Source of the DNA: Achromobacter sp. MYb9
Lineage (GTDB): Bacteria > Pseudomonadota > Gammaproteobacteria > Burkholderiales > Burkholderiaceae_B
Assembly: GCF_002975275.1 (NCBI RefSeq)
Contig: NZ_PCOQ01000011.1
Location: 62,001 to 126,000 of the forward strand
DNA: 64,000 bases
Direction: 5' to 3'
Positions 34,698-44,900 of the stretch are shown in pieces; the stretch's first letter is position 1, and every line of letters starts with the position of its first letter. A program made the translations under genes and the position numbers. A model generated the notes under the pieces. The model searched no databases. It was given only the letters and a program-made list of their open reading frames with translations, and was not told where the DNA came from.

Positions 34698-35126
34698 ATG
34701 CAACAGAATCACGCCCCGCCGGCGAATAAAGCCGAGATCGTTCAGCAGCTAAACGCGCTGGATGCCACCGACCAGCGCGCGCGGTTTCGCGCGCTCCTGC
34801 CGTTGATAGACCAGCTCGTTCGACGAGGGGTCACCCATGCCAAGATCGTTGAATCGCTGACCAACGCTGGCGTGCCCGTGACCATCCTGTCGTTGCGGCA
34901 GGCCCTTTACCGATGGCGTAAGCGGACCGGGCCTGTGCCGATCGACGAGAACCGGCCTGACGTCCGTTCAACGCCCGGCACAGCAGCAGATCTGCCCGCC
35001 GCAGCCCCCGTCGCCAGTAGCTCGTCGACAAGCGGCATCCAAAGCAAAGCCGACCTGGTTCGACTTCGCAGAGCTTCAGCTCCCATTGACCTCAATGAAC
35101 TGGCCGAACTCGGTCGAAAAAAATAG
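34698..35126 (+). CDS. StbA-like DNA-binding protein
   Basis: 142-residue protein with a helix-turn-helix-like segment (QLVRRGVTHAKIVESLTNAG then VPVTILSLRQALYRWRKRTG, about 38-78) and a flexible Ala/Ser-rich tail. It precedes an StbB-type ATPase by 9 bp and heads a set (DNA-binding protein, ATPase, membrane-anchored helix protein, TrwB, TrwC) ordered like stbABC next to trw genes in the IncW plasmid R388. By that analogy it would bind direct repeats and control plasmid position and its own operon. Assignment rests on context plus the helix-turn-helix. Confidence 0.6.
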   Translation: MQQNHAPPANKAEIVQQLNALDATDQRARFRALLPLIDQLVRRGVTHAKIVESLTNAGVPVTILSLRQALYRWRKRTGPVPIDENRPDVRSTPGTAADLPAAAPVASSSSTSGIQSKADLVRLRRASAPIDLNELAELGRKK

Positions 35127-35135
35127 GAAACCCGC

Positions 35136-35843
35136 ATGAAAATCGCAACCGTCAACTATTCCGGCTCCGTCGGCAAAACCGTCACGACGAGCCACCTGCT
35201 GGCGCCCCGCATTCCGGAAGCCGAAATCATCGCCGTTGAGTCGACCAACGAAAGCGCGGCAGATCTCGGCCTGGATGTCGAACAGATGCGTGGAGGACAG
35301 TTCGGCCGTCTTTTTCGCAAACTGCTCATGGCAGAAGCTGCAATCGTCGACGTCGGTGCCTCCAACATTGAGGACTTCCTGGCGGAGCTGGTGAAGTACG
35401 ACCAGGCGCATCTCGAGATCGACTACTACGTGCTGCCCGTGGTCACTTCCGGTAAAGCGCAGCGGGAAACGATCAAAACGATCCAGGTTCTCGCGCAGAT
35501 GGGTGTGCCGCCAGACCGCGTACGCGTGCTCTTCAATCGCGTCGATTCCGACGTGCGTGAGGAGTTCGCCGCCATCTTCGGATACGCCGTGCAGTCCGGC
35601 GATTTTCGTGCCAATCCTGAAGCAGCGATCTTTGAGAACGAGGTGTTCGATCTGCTGGCCAACAAACGCACAACGATCAAAGAGATCCTCGCTGACCCGC
35701 GCGACTACCGCCAGGAGTTGCGCCAAGCTGATCGTGACGACGTGAAGCTCGTCAGCCATCTCAGCGACATGCACGCCCTACAGTCGCTGGCGCGTCCTGT
35801 TGACCGGCAGTTGGACAAGGCATTCGACGCCCTCTTCATGTAG
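35136..35843 (+). CDS. stbB: StbB-like P-loop ATPase (plasmid/ICE stability)
   Basis: 235-residue ParA/MinD-superfamily protein beginning MKIATVNYSGSVGKTVTTSH, a deviant Walker A (SGSVGKTVT) right at the N-terminus. AAIVDVGASNIEDFLAEL corresponds to the Walker B/switch region, and DYYVLPVVTSGKAQRETIKT to the next conserved block. This matches the StbB family of IncW-like conjugative elements, which links DNA position and conjugation. AGGA lies before the ATG. Followed by the GTG-started stbC-like gene after 8 bp. Confidence 0.75.
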   Translation: MKIATVNYSGSVGKTVTTSHLLAPRIPEAEIIAVESTNESAADLGLDVEQMRGGQFGRLFRKLLMAEAAIVDVGASNIEDFLAELVKYDQAHLEIDYYVLPVVTSGKAQRETIKTIQVLAQMGVPPDRVRVLFNRVDSDVREEFAAIFGYAVQSGDFRANPEAAIFENEVFDLLANKRTTIKEILADPRDYRQELRQADRDDVKLVSHLSDMHALQSLARPVDRQLDKAFDALFM

Positions 35844-35851
35844 GAGGCACA

Positions 35852-36259
35852 GTGACCGCAATTCCGCCCGAAAGCCCGGCCTCCTCCTCTGCTATCCCCC
35901 GCAGCAGGATGGAGCTTTTATACCGCGACATGCTGCAGGAAAGCGCCCAGCTCGTCGGGCTGATCGAGCAGCTGACCGCTCGTCAACAAGAAATCGCGGC
36001 AACGATGCAGGCGGTTCCGACCATGGTGCGTCAAGCTGGCATGGAGGCGGCGGCCAATGCGGGCGGTCAAGCCGCCCGCTCGCTTCTTGAGGCCAGCCGC
36101 ACTCTGGCCAAGTCGACCTCAGACGCCCGCATTGCGACTCGCGTTGCCACCCGAGCGTTGCCGGCGGCCGCGTGGCGAGCTGGCGTGCTGTGCGGGCTCT
36201 GCGCGCTCATCGGCAGCGGCATCGGCGGCGCCCTTGTGGCGCTCGTCCTTCAACAGTAG
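35852..36259 (+). CDS. StbC-like coiled-coil membrane protein
   Basis: 135-residue protein starting at GTG 35852 with AGGAGG upstream. A helical, coiled-coil-like region (LYRDMLQESAQLVGLIEQLT, then ARQQEIAATMQAVPTMVRQA) is followed by a C-terminal transmembrane helix (VLCGLCALIGSGIGGALVAL). The third gene of stbABC-like sets has a similar size, but its function is not well defined. It ends 64 bp before the coupling protein gene. Confidence 0.55.
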   Translation: MTAIPPESPASSSAIPRSRMELLYRDMLQESAQLVGLIEQLTARQQEIAATMQAVPTMVRQAGMEAAANAGGQAARSLLEASRTLAKSTSDARIATRVATRALPAAAWRAGVLCGLCALIGSGIGGALVALVLQQ

Positions 36260-36323
36260 CCCTTGTGGGCCCGGTTTCAATGGCGCCGCTTGGGCGCCTT
36301 CTTCATATCTTGAAAGGACTTTC

Positions 36324-37952
36324 ATGGCACCCGACATACGCCGGCGAATCATCAAGTTCGCCCTTCTGGTTTTTCCGCTTTGCGCTTGGCTTCTTACAGC
36401 CAAGGTGCTATCCGGCCTGCCCTTCTCCCACATCACCTGGACGATGCTATCACACTGGGTGGTCTCCACAGCCGACTACCCATCCCTGATCGCCGCGCCC
36501 AGCATCGCGTTCATCTTGGCACTCGCGCTCTCGCTCACGCTCAAGAAGTACTCGACCAAAGATGGCTTCGACGGAGCGGGGTACAAGAAGCACATACGCG
36601 GCACCGAGGCGGTGCCGATTAGAAAACTCCAGAAGGTTTGCACAGAGCGAGACAGGCAGCAGATCGATGTGGCCGGCGTCCCGATGCCGACTAGCATTGA
36701 GAACCTCCACATCCTTCTTAACGGCGCGACAGGCAGCGGCAAGTCTGTCCTCCTACGAAACCTCGTCTATTCGGCCCTCCGCCGGGGCGATCGCATGGTC
36801 GTAGTCGATCCAAACGGCGACCTCTATGGCAAGTTCGGCCGTGAAAGCGATGTGCTGCTCAACCCATACGACCAGCGTACCGAGGGGTGGTCGTTCTTCA
36901 ACGAAGTCCGCGCTGATTACGACTGGAAGCGGTTGGCGCTGTCAATTGTCCCGCTGGGCAAGGACGCTAACGCTGAAGAGTGGAACGGCTACGCTCGTCT
37001 TCTTTTGCGAGAGACTGCCCGCAAGCTCAACGAACTGGGAACGCCTTCAATTGACGAACTTTTCCGATGGACCACTATCGCGTCGGACAAGGACCTGCGC
37101 ACCTTTCTGGCGGGCACGCTGGCTGAATCGCTATTTGCCGGCTCCTCCGAGGCCAGCAAGGCCCTGACCAGTGCCCGCTTTGTCCTTTCCAAATACTTGG
37201 CAGAACACGTCACCATGCCCGCCGGCCAATTCAGCATCCGCGACTGGATGGAAGACGGCCACGGCAGCCTTTACATCACTTGGCGCGAGGACATGAAGGA
37301 GGCGATGAAACCCCTCATCTCCGCGTTCGTTGACGTCTTCTGCTCGGCGCTGCTCTCGTTGCCGGAAGACCAGGCCAGACGCTGGTGGCTCGTAATCGAC
37401 GAGTTAGGCTCGATGGAAAAGATGGCCAGCCTCGAGGACTTCCTTACCAAGGGTCGCAAGAATGGCGGGCGCGCACTGGCCGGCCTGCAGTCCGTATCGC
37501 AGATGGACGATATTTTTGGAGAGAAGATGTCGCAGACGCTGCGGGCTAGCTTTCGCTCGCTGGTGGTGCTCGGCGGATCAAAGACCGACTTTGAAACCGC
37601 CGAGATTATGTCCAAGTCACTGGGCGAGCACGAGGTATTGCGGCCCGACTACTCCGACAGCCGGAACCCCGGAAAGACGGCCAACACGACCGAGCGCATG
37701 GAGCGAAAGGTCGAACGCGTCGTGACGGCCGCTCAGGTTCAAACATTGCCTGATCTCACTGGCTGGGTCGCATTCGCCGGCGATCGACCAATCGCGAAAT
37801 TCCTCCTGAAGCCGAGGAATTTCGCCATTCGCAACGCACCTTTTGTGGAAGCGAAGCGAGCCGGTGCGCAGAGCATAGCCAATGCTCCCGCCGACGGCCC
37901 CCAACCCTGGACCGCGGTGGATCTGCCCGAAGATCCAACCATGGCCGCATAA
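36324..37952 (+). CDS. trwB: TrwB/VirD4-type coupling protein
   Basis: 542-residue coupling ATPase that hands the relaxase-DNA complex to the channel. Two N-terminal membrane segments (FALLVFPLCAWLLTAKVLSG and PSLIAAPSIAFILALALSLT) are followed by Walker A LNGATGSGKSVLLRN (about 133) and Walker B WWLVIDELGSMEKM (about 357), then LAGLQSVSQMDDIFGEKMSQ. These match the TrwB/TraD class that pairs with MobF relaxases. Start 36324 has AAAGGA upstream; the in-frame extension to 36057 overlaps the previous gene. The relaxase gene follows after 55 bp. Confidence 0.92.
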   Translation: MAPDIRRRIIKFALLVFPLCAWLLTAKVLSGLPFSHITWTMLSHWVVSTADYPSLIAAPSIAFILALALSLTLKKYSTKDGFDGAGYKKHIRGTEAVPIRKLQKVCTERDRQQIDVAGVPMPTSIENLHILLNGATGSGKSVLLRNLVYSALRRGDRMVVVDPNGDLYGKFGRESDVLLNPYDQRTEGWSFFNEVRADYDWKRLALSIVPLGKDANAEEWNGYARLLLRETARKLNELGTPSIDELFRWTTIASDKDLRTFLAGTLAESLFAGSSEASKALTSARFVLSKYLAEHVTMPAGQFSIRDWMEDGHGSLYITWREDMKEAMKPLISAFVDVFCSALLSLPEDQARRWWLVIDELGSMEKMASLEDFLTKGRKNGGRALAGLQSVSQMDDIFGEKMSQTLRASFRSLVVLGGSKTDFETAEIMSKSLGEHEVLRPDYSDSRNPGKTANTTERMERKVERVVTAAQVQTLPDLTGWVAFAGDRPIAKFLLKPRNFAIRNAPFVEAKRAGAQSIANAPADGPQPWTAVDLPEDPTMAA

Positions 37953-38007
37953 CCATTTCACGCCGGACCGTCACCTTGCAGGGCGGTCTGCGCGTCTTGG
38001 GAATCTA

Positions 38008-40878
38008 ATGATCTCTTTGAAATCAATCCATCGGAGCGCCGCCACAAAGGCGTCGCATTACTACGCGGACCAGAAAGACGATTACTACAGTCGCGATGGT
38101 ACGGCCGCGCAATGGCAAGGCAAGGCGGCCGACGCACTAGGGCTTACCGGCGCGGTTCAACAGGAGGAATTCCTGCGTGCGCTGCGCGGTGACTTTGGTC
38201 CAGACGTCAAACTATCGCGTTCTATCAGGTTGGATGCTGAGGCACGTGCGGCACTGGATATGACGTTCTCTCCGCCTAAGAGCGTCAGCATCCAGGCGCT
38301 TGCCGGCAAGGATCCGTCAGTCATCGAGGCCCACGACTACGCGGTGAGCAAGGCGCTGGAATTTCTAGAACACGAGCTACTGCGTGCGCGCCAGACGGAG
38401 CAGGGAATAACGACTACGGAGCGAACGGGCAATGCTGTTATCGCGAAGTTTCGGCACGAGACGGCCAGGCCCACCGATGGTGCTTATTCGGATCCCCAGC
38501 TGCACACCCACGCACTGTTGATGAACCTCACCCGACGCGCCGATGGGCGCTGGGTCGCAATATCGAACGACGAAATTTATCGATTGAAGTCCATGATGGA
38601 ATCGGTGTACCACGCCGAGCTGGCCAGCCGCCTGGAGAAGTCCGGCCATCAGATCCGCTACGAGGGCAAGAGCTTCGAACTCGCGCATATCTCTCGGGAT
38701 CACATCGAAGGGTTCTCCAAGCGTTCGCAGGACATCAACGCCGAACTGGCGGCATTGGGTGAAACCCGCGAATCTGCGAGCAGAGCGCTCAAGCAAACTA
38801 TCGCCCTCAAAACTCGCCTGGACAAGGCTCCCGAAATTTCTCGCGAAGAACTTCAGCGTGACTGGGAACGACAGGCAACTGAACTCGGCATTGATTTCAA
38901 TGGAGCAAAGCAACCACTGGAAAAGGAAGCCGAATCGGAAAGCGGCAAGCCGCCCCGTCAGGAATTGACGCCGGAAGCGGCTGCTCTGATTGCCGACGAG
39001 TGTCTTCGGTGGGCGATCAAGCACCACACCGAACGCGAATCCGTGATGGACGGAAAAGAGATGCTCAAGACCGCGCTGCACCGTTCGCACGGCATGGGCA
39101 TAAAGCTGGGCGACCTCAAATCGGCCGTCAAGCGCTCACTTGATAAAGGCCATCTGATCCTTGGGACGATTCAGTACCGGCACGCGAAGGACAAAGACGG
39201 TGCCGGCGAATCACGGTCGGACTTGGTCGCCGCCCTAGTCGTCGGTGGCATGAGCAAAAAACATGCGGAAGAAAAAATCCGCATTTCGATTGCTCGAGGC
39301 GAGCTTGTTCCGACCGGCGCAAGGTACACCACACAGGTGGCACGGGAGCGCGAAAAGCGAATCCTCCAGATCGAGCGCGAGGGGCGTGACCAGGTCGCGC
39401 CGATCTTGGATATTCAAGCAGCCCAAGGCGCTATGGCTGGCCGCTCGCTGAAGCCAGGCCAGCTGGCGGCCGCCAATCTGATCCTCAGCACGCCACACCG
39501 ATTCATCGGCGTCCAAGGCCTGGCTGGAACTGGCAAGTCGCACATGCTGGCTCAAGTCAAGGAGGCCGCTGAGGCAGCGGGCTTCAAGGTCCAGGCCGTG
39601 GCGTCCTACGGCAAGCAGATCGAAGCCCTGCGGGAACTCGGAATGGAATCCAGGACCGTAGCGTCCGTTCTGGAGGCACGTCAGAAAGACCGCTTCAAGC
39701 TCGACCCGAAAACCGTCCTGGTCATCGATGAGGCGGGCGTGGTCCCAGCCCGCCTCATGGAACGCCTGATGAAAATGGCCGAGGCTGACGACGCACGCAT
39801 CGTCATGCTGGGCGACACGGGCCAAACCAAAGCCATCGAGGCTGGCCGCCCGTTTCACCAGTTGCAGGTCGCTGGCATGGCTACAGCCCTAATGGGGGAC
39901 ATCATTCGGCAGAAATCGCCTGAATTGAAGGCTGCGGTGGAACTAGCGGCAAAGGGTCAGGCGTCTGCCTCCCTTGGCGTGTTAGATCAAAAGCTGAAAG
40001 CCGTGCACACCATCAAGGACGACGGCGAACGATATGACGCGATAGCGACGCGATACGCAACGCTGAACGACGATGAGCGGCGGGAGACTCTTATCGTGAC
40101 CGGCACGAACGATTCGCGGAATGCCCTAAATGAGGCCACCCACCAAGCACTTGGCCTGGGCGGCCGGGGCTTTGAGTTCAAGATGCTTACCCGACGTGAC
40201 ACTACGCAGGCAGAACGGCGAGTGGCAAAGTACTTCATCGCTGGGGATATTGTGCAGCCGGAGCGGGACTACAAAACCGGGAATTTGCGGCGGGGCGAGA
40301 TGTACCGCGTTATTGGCGCGCTTGCCGGAAAGCCCAATGACCTAGTCGTTGAGCATATGGAAAGTAAGGTCCGGACCACCTTCAATCCTGCTCGCGCCGC
40401 CAAGTTGTCAGTCTACGAACCGGTCAAGGCAGAATTATCCGCCGGCGATTGGGTTCGGGCGACGAGGCACAACGCGGCTCTCGATTTGGCCAACGGTGAT
40501 CGGTTTGAAGTGCTCGCCGTCACGCCCACAACGGTCACCATCGGCGGCAACGGCCGACGAGTCACGATGAACGCGGCAACAGCGCCGCTGCATCTAGATC
40601 GGGCCTACGCGTCCACGAGCCACAGCGCGCAGGGACTGACATGCGATCGAGCACTGATCAACTCCGAGAGTTTTAGCCGCACCACGCAGCGCGACGTCTA
40701 CTACGTGGCGATTTCGCGGGCACGTCACCAAACGGAGATCTATACCAATGACGCTGGCAAGCTCGCCGACGTTGTTGATCGGCTCGAGGAAAAGACAGCC
40801 GCTCTCGATATTGGGCTAGAGACTTCTCGTCCGTGGCGGCGAAAAGAGTTACCCCATGATGCCGCCCTTCAAAAGTAG
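38008..40878 (+). CDS. trwC: TrwC-type MobF relaxase/helicase
   Basis: 956-residue conjugative relaxase. The N-terminal relaxase domain has two tyrosine pairs, HYYADQKDDYYSRDG (Tyr18/19 and Tyr26/27), as in TrwC, and the metal-binding histidines His150 (KFRHETARP) and His166/His168 (PQLHTHALL). The C-terminal 5'-3' helicase domain has Walker A GLAGTGKSHML (about 505), Walker B VLVIDEAGVV (about 571) and a late SHSAQGLTCDRALI motif (about 870). It would nick oriT, attach covalently and unwind the transferred strand. Ends at 40878, where base composition changes and cargo begins. Confidence 0.95.
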   Translation: MISLKSIHRSAATKASHYYADQKDDYYSRDGTAAQWQGKAADALGLTGAVQQEEFLRALRGDFGPDVKLSRSIRLDAEARAALDMTFSPPKSVSIQALAGKDPSVIEAHDYAVSKALEFLEHELLRARQTEQGITTTERTGNAVIAKFRHETARPTDGAYSDPQLHTHALLMNLTRRADGRWVAISNDEIYRLKSMMESVYHAELASRLEKSGHQIRYEGKSFELAHISRDHIEGFSKRSQDINAELAALGETRESASRALKQTIALKTRLDKAPEISREELQRDWERQATELGIDFNGAKQPLEKEAESESGKPPRQELTPEAAALIADECLRWAIKHHTERESVMDGKEMLKTALHRSHGMGIKLGDLKSAVKRSLDKGHLILGTIQYRHAKDKDGAGESRSDLVAALVVGGMSKKHAEEKIRISIARGELVPTGARYTTQVAREREKRILQIEREGRDQVAPILDIQAAQGAMAGRSLKPGQLAAANLILSTPHRFIGVQGLAGTGKSHMLAQVKEAAEAAGFKVQAVASYGKQIEALRELGMESRTVASVLEARQKDRFKLDPKTVLVIDEAGVVPARLMERLMKMAEADDARIVMLGDTGQTKAIEAGRPFHQLQVAGMATALMGDIIRQKSPELKAAVELAAKGQASASLGVLDQKLKAVHTIKDDGERYDAIATRYATLNDDERRETLIVTGTNDSRNALNEATHQALGLGGRGFEFKMLTRRDTTQAERRVAKYFIAGDIVQPERDYKTGNLRRGEMYRVIGALAGKPNDLVVEHMESKVRTTFNPARAAKLSVYEPVKAELSAGDWVRATRHNAALDLANGDRFEVLAVTPTTVTIGGNGRRVTMNAATAPLHLDRAYASTSHSAQGLTCDRALINSESFSRTTQRDVYYVAISRARHQTEIYTNDAGKLADVVDRLEEKTAALDIGLETSRPWRRKELPHDAALQK

Positions 40879-41451
40879 TTTGCGCTCTCCTCCTCATCCT
40901 CTGATCACGCCGCTGGCCTGCGCTTCCATGGATTAATTCTCCGTTCGCTTAGGAATGTGTTCTGCATCGTTATCCCTCGGTTTAATTGCAAAAGGCTGGC
41001 CCTGCTCTGCCATGGCGCAATCTTCATCGACAGAAATTTCGCCCCTAGTGACCGCTTTACTTCAGGTCTGCAAGTATCGGCGATCTCCAATCGCGCACGG
41101 CCTAACGAGCGGGTGAGTTGAAGTTTGCGTAATGCCTTATCAGGAAGACAGGCCGGAAGTGATGATGTCATTTTTGTGACAACTCCAATTCCAGCAGGGA
41201 CATTCAGTCATCCAATTTGCATATTCTTCGAGTATTGTTACCAAAAACTAAATTGCGTATGGACTTTTTCCGTGCAGGCCATAGCTGCGCATGCACTCAG
41301 TTCCCGTTGCGTTACGCGAAGCAGGGCAACGATGAAATGGTAGGGGGACGCATTTCGCCCGTGCTCAATTTATGCAACCCGAGGGAATTTGGCCTCACCG
41401 GAAAATTTCTATCAATATTGCTTTAACAACTATCAGAACGTCAGGCTGCAC
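40879..41451 (+). other. AT-richer intergenic region at the start of the cargo
   Basis: About 570 bp without a supported gene. Base composition falls clearly below that of the conjugation genes, especially after 41160. Short frames exist but lack ribosome-binding sites and protein-like composition. A TTGTTA/TATGGA pair with 17-bp spacing at 41236-41264 is a weak promoter candidate for the RTX operon. Likely the boundary where cargo was inserted behind the relaxase gene. Confidence 0.45.
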
Positions 41452-41976
41452 ATGTTTCGAAGGCTATGGGTATTCCTAACAAAAAACGACGCAATAAACA
41501 GTGGAAGACTGTTCCTCTGCTTTCTATATGTTGTGTCTTTTTTGTTGCCCTGCGCATACGCCTATTTCGCCGTGGTTCCATCTGACGCACAAATGTATAA
41601 GTCCAGAGGGGAGGCCAAATTTCTGTACACCGGAAGGACTGGCTATGCCCTGCAGATCGGGGACGCATATTTCACGTGTGGCGGACCTTTTCTTTATCAA
41701 GATAAGGACTGCTTTGCCTTCTCGAAAATTCCGGAGATAACAGGGAAGGATGTGACCGTCACTTGGTTTCATCAGCCGGTGTTCCCCCTTTCGACGAATC
41801 GGCGGGTTGCAAGGATTCAAGTAGAAGGGGTGGATTCGCTACCACCTGGATACTTGGTGGCTGCGCTTCATGAAGATAGAGAACGTGCGAAATTCGACCT
41901 GCCGTTCTCAACGATTTGGATGTTCCTTGGCTACTTACTAATCGAATTTATTTACCGAATGAGGAAAAAGAAATGA
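41452..41976 (+). CDS. Two-helix membrane protein upstream of RTX; possible immunity protein
   Basis: 174 residues from ATG 41452; a longer frame from 41389 lacks support. Hydrophobic helices lie at about 19-42 (LFLCFLYVVSFLLPCAYAYF) and near the C-terminus (FSTIWMFLGYLLIEFIYRMR), so a domain of about 105 residues with two cysteines (YFTCGG, DKDCFAF) would face the periplasm. Its stop overlaps the RTX start by ATGA, so the two proteins are made together. I infer an immunity or membrane-anchoring role; it matches no family I know. AT-rich relative to neighbours. Confidence 0.6.
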   Translation: MFRRLWVFLTKNDAINSGRLFLCFLYVVSFLLPCAYAYFAVVPSDAQMYKSRGEAKFLYTGRTGYALQIGDAYFTCGGPFLYQDKDCFAFSKIPEITGKDVTVTWFHQPVFPLSTNRRVARIQVEGVDSLPPGYLVAALHEDRERAKFDLPFSTIWMFLGYLLIEFIYRMRKKK

Positions 41977-44900
41977 GTGCGCAATCGGTTAAAGATGCAA
42001 TCTCCGCGATCGACACCATATTCGGCAGTGTTACGGTCGCTGGAACTATTCCGCCCCTTCTGCTTTCGAAAGAATCCTTGACCACGACGATTGGTATTGC
42101 CCAATTGGGCGTGGGCACTATACAAATGTTCGGTAAATCGGTTCCAGTATCGGGCGTCGCACTGGTCAATTTCGGGGCCACCAGCGCTGCCTTGCTTGAC
42201 ATGCGACAGGACTATCTGACGAACACACCCGGAAAGGTGAAAGCGTCAGACTTTTACTCGGCCCTGGCAGGCGTGACCGCTCTCGCAGGGGCTTTGGCCA
42301 CTGTTGTATTGACCTCAGCAACGATTCCGGTAGTCGCCACGATTGCCGTGACGGCCGCCGTTTTAGGCTCTGCGCTATCGGCATTCGCAATAGGCGCGGG
42401 CGTTTCCAAAAGCACGCTTGATTTCGCGGCGGCGTTTGACAGCATGAAAAGTGCTTTCTCTAATCTTGGTAACGTCCTCGGTAGCGCCTACGATTCCCGG
42501 GTAATTCAGACTCGAGAGCATACCCTTCCCGAGTTGGCCAATCTCGTCGACATCCAAAGCGTTGACGACAAGCACGTGTCGTTCACCTCGCTGGCCGATC
42601 AGACCAAGGTTGTGGTCGACACCTCAAGTATGGTTGACTTTGGCGTAGACGAGGTGGGCCGTGCCTACATCCGCGGTGTACTTGGGGACCAGGACCCAGC
42701 CACGGGGCCAACCATCACATTCTCCAAAGACGGCGCCTCGTCCATCGTGATCAACGGCATTCAGGTTGGCTCAATTCCACCTGGCGCACAGGTCAATATG
42801 GATGGACAAAGCGTGGTCGTGGACTCGTTAGCCGGAAGCCTCCGTGGCATGGTCACAGTTACGCAAAACGGTGTGACGGTTCGCTGGCAGAATGGGGACG
42901 GCAGCGTGCTGTCCAATACCCATACGATGGTGGATTGGACGTTTTCACCTGAAAAAGGTGCATCCATTGTTGGCATGCAGTTGGGCGGCAAGAAGTTCGT
43001 ATCTGGCGACGCGGTTCAGTTCATTCAATCGACCTCTGACCAGTTCGCTGCGCAAACCACATTCACCAAAGCGGCGGCAGACGCTGCTCGCATCGGCTCC
43101 CGGATGGTGACCGCTGACGGTGTCGCATCGGCGAACGACAATGCGCAGAGCTTGGCGTATCTGGCCGACCGCCTCGCGCTCGCCAACGTCAGTGACCGTT
43201 GGGCGCCCGTCGTGCTGGGCGGGACCATTCTGGACGGAAAGTATTTAAGCTGGTCTCAGTCCGGCGCTCTGAATCAAGCATTATCCTCGATTTATCAGCA
43301 GCGCTGGAACAGTATCCCTTCGAACATTAGCGTGGTTATTCTGGGCTATGGCAACGAGCCGATGCTTCCCTTCGCGATGAGGGCGGCATCATCGACTGTT
43401 GTGCCTCCTGGAATGGTGGCCAGCGGAGCAGCCGTGATTTATGCGGAGTATGTGTTCAAGGGCTATTCGGCACTGGCGCGTGGCCACGCCCAAGCTGCCG
43501 GTATGGCCCTCAACTCCACGACGCAGAATTTCTCCCCGGACCTCGCCACGCTGCAGCAGTGGATGCAGACGCAGCGCTACAAGACGACGCAGGGATATCC
43601 TAATCGCCTGCTGACGTTAGGCGACACATCGCTGATCACCATGTATACGTCGACCAACAAGAGGTTCGGCAGCACGGCAGGCAAGGACATGGTTGCCTGG
43701 ATCCAAGACGCCGGCAGCGTTGACCAGTCCATCGCAACGGCCGCCACGCAGGAAGACAACGCGTTTGGAACTGCGACCGCAGCTGCGACCGCAGCCATGG
43801 TGGCTAACTTCTCAGGGCAGAATGGTCAACGTCTACAGGCCATTGCAACGGCTAAGACGGCTGCTTCTGCCTTGAGCGTCGCGGTCGGTGCTTTTTGGCA
43901 GGCACACACACAGACCCAAGCACTTACTGCTCGTTTGGAGCAACTTAGGAATGGCTTGAACGCCCTTGTGCCGCAAAATGCCTCGTACACCGGCCACCTT
44001 CCGGGAGGGGCGATGTTCCACTCGCCGGGCGATGCGGACTTTGCTTCGGCCACATTCTCGGCCTACGGCAAGGCATTGCAGCATGCTGCGGACCGCAAGG
44101 TAGTGATGGACGAGTTGCTGGCTGCTTTTGCGCAGTCATCCGGCTATACGCGAGCCTATCTCGGCCGGAATGGCGAGACCGTGGTTTTGGGCAACGGATT
44201 TAATCTGATGCTCGCAGGTGCGGGCGAGAACCGCTTCACCTTATCGCAGAATGTGGATCATCTGCTGGTGAGCGCGTCGGCGGGTAATACAGTCTTGTCT
44301 GGTTTTCAGGTGGGAGAGGCCGGTGATCAGGTGCAACTGGCCGGTTTGGACAATGCCGATACGGTATTCGTTAGGCGCGTCTCTGAGGGAATCGAAATAA
44401 CCGCAGCCTATGACTCCCATTCCGTGGTGTTGACCGGAGCGGATATTACGAAATTTGATCTTTTTTCCAACTTGACCGGGACGACCACGGTCTCGTTCGC
44501 CAACGATAGCGCCGCTGGCATACGAAGCTTGGCGCGGCCATTGTTGTTTGATGGATTGGTCCACGTAAACTCGCTGGTCGCGTCGGCATTCGGTGACACG
44601 TTGATCGGCGGAGCCTGGGCGTCGGTGCTGAAAGGCGGCGCCGGCAACGATACGTTCGTGGTTACGGGAGAGAATACGCGGATCTTTGGAGAGAACGGCT
44701 TTAACACGCTGTCATACGCCGAGGCGAACCGGGGCGTTGAAGTCACGTGGGCCGTCGGTCCGAAAAAATCATACTACGACGACACAGGGGAGTATTTTGA
44801 GTGGATTGGCAGCGACAACTTCGGCTCGACGTTCGAACGGGTTCAGAAGATTGTGGGCTCCAACTTCAATGACATACTCCGTGGCAATACCACCAAGGAT

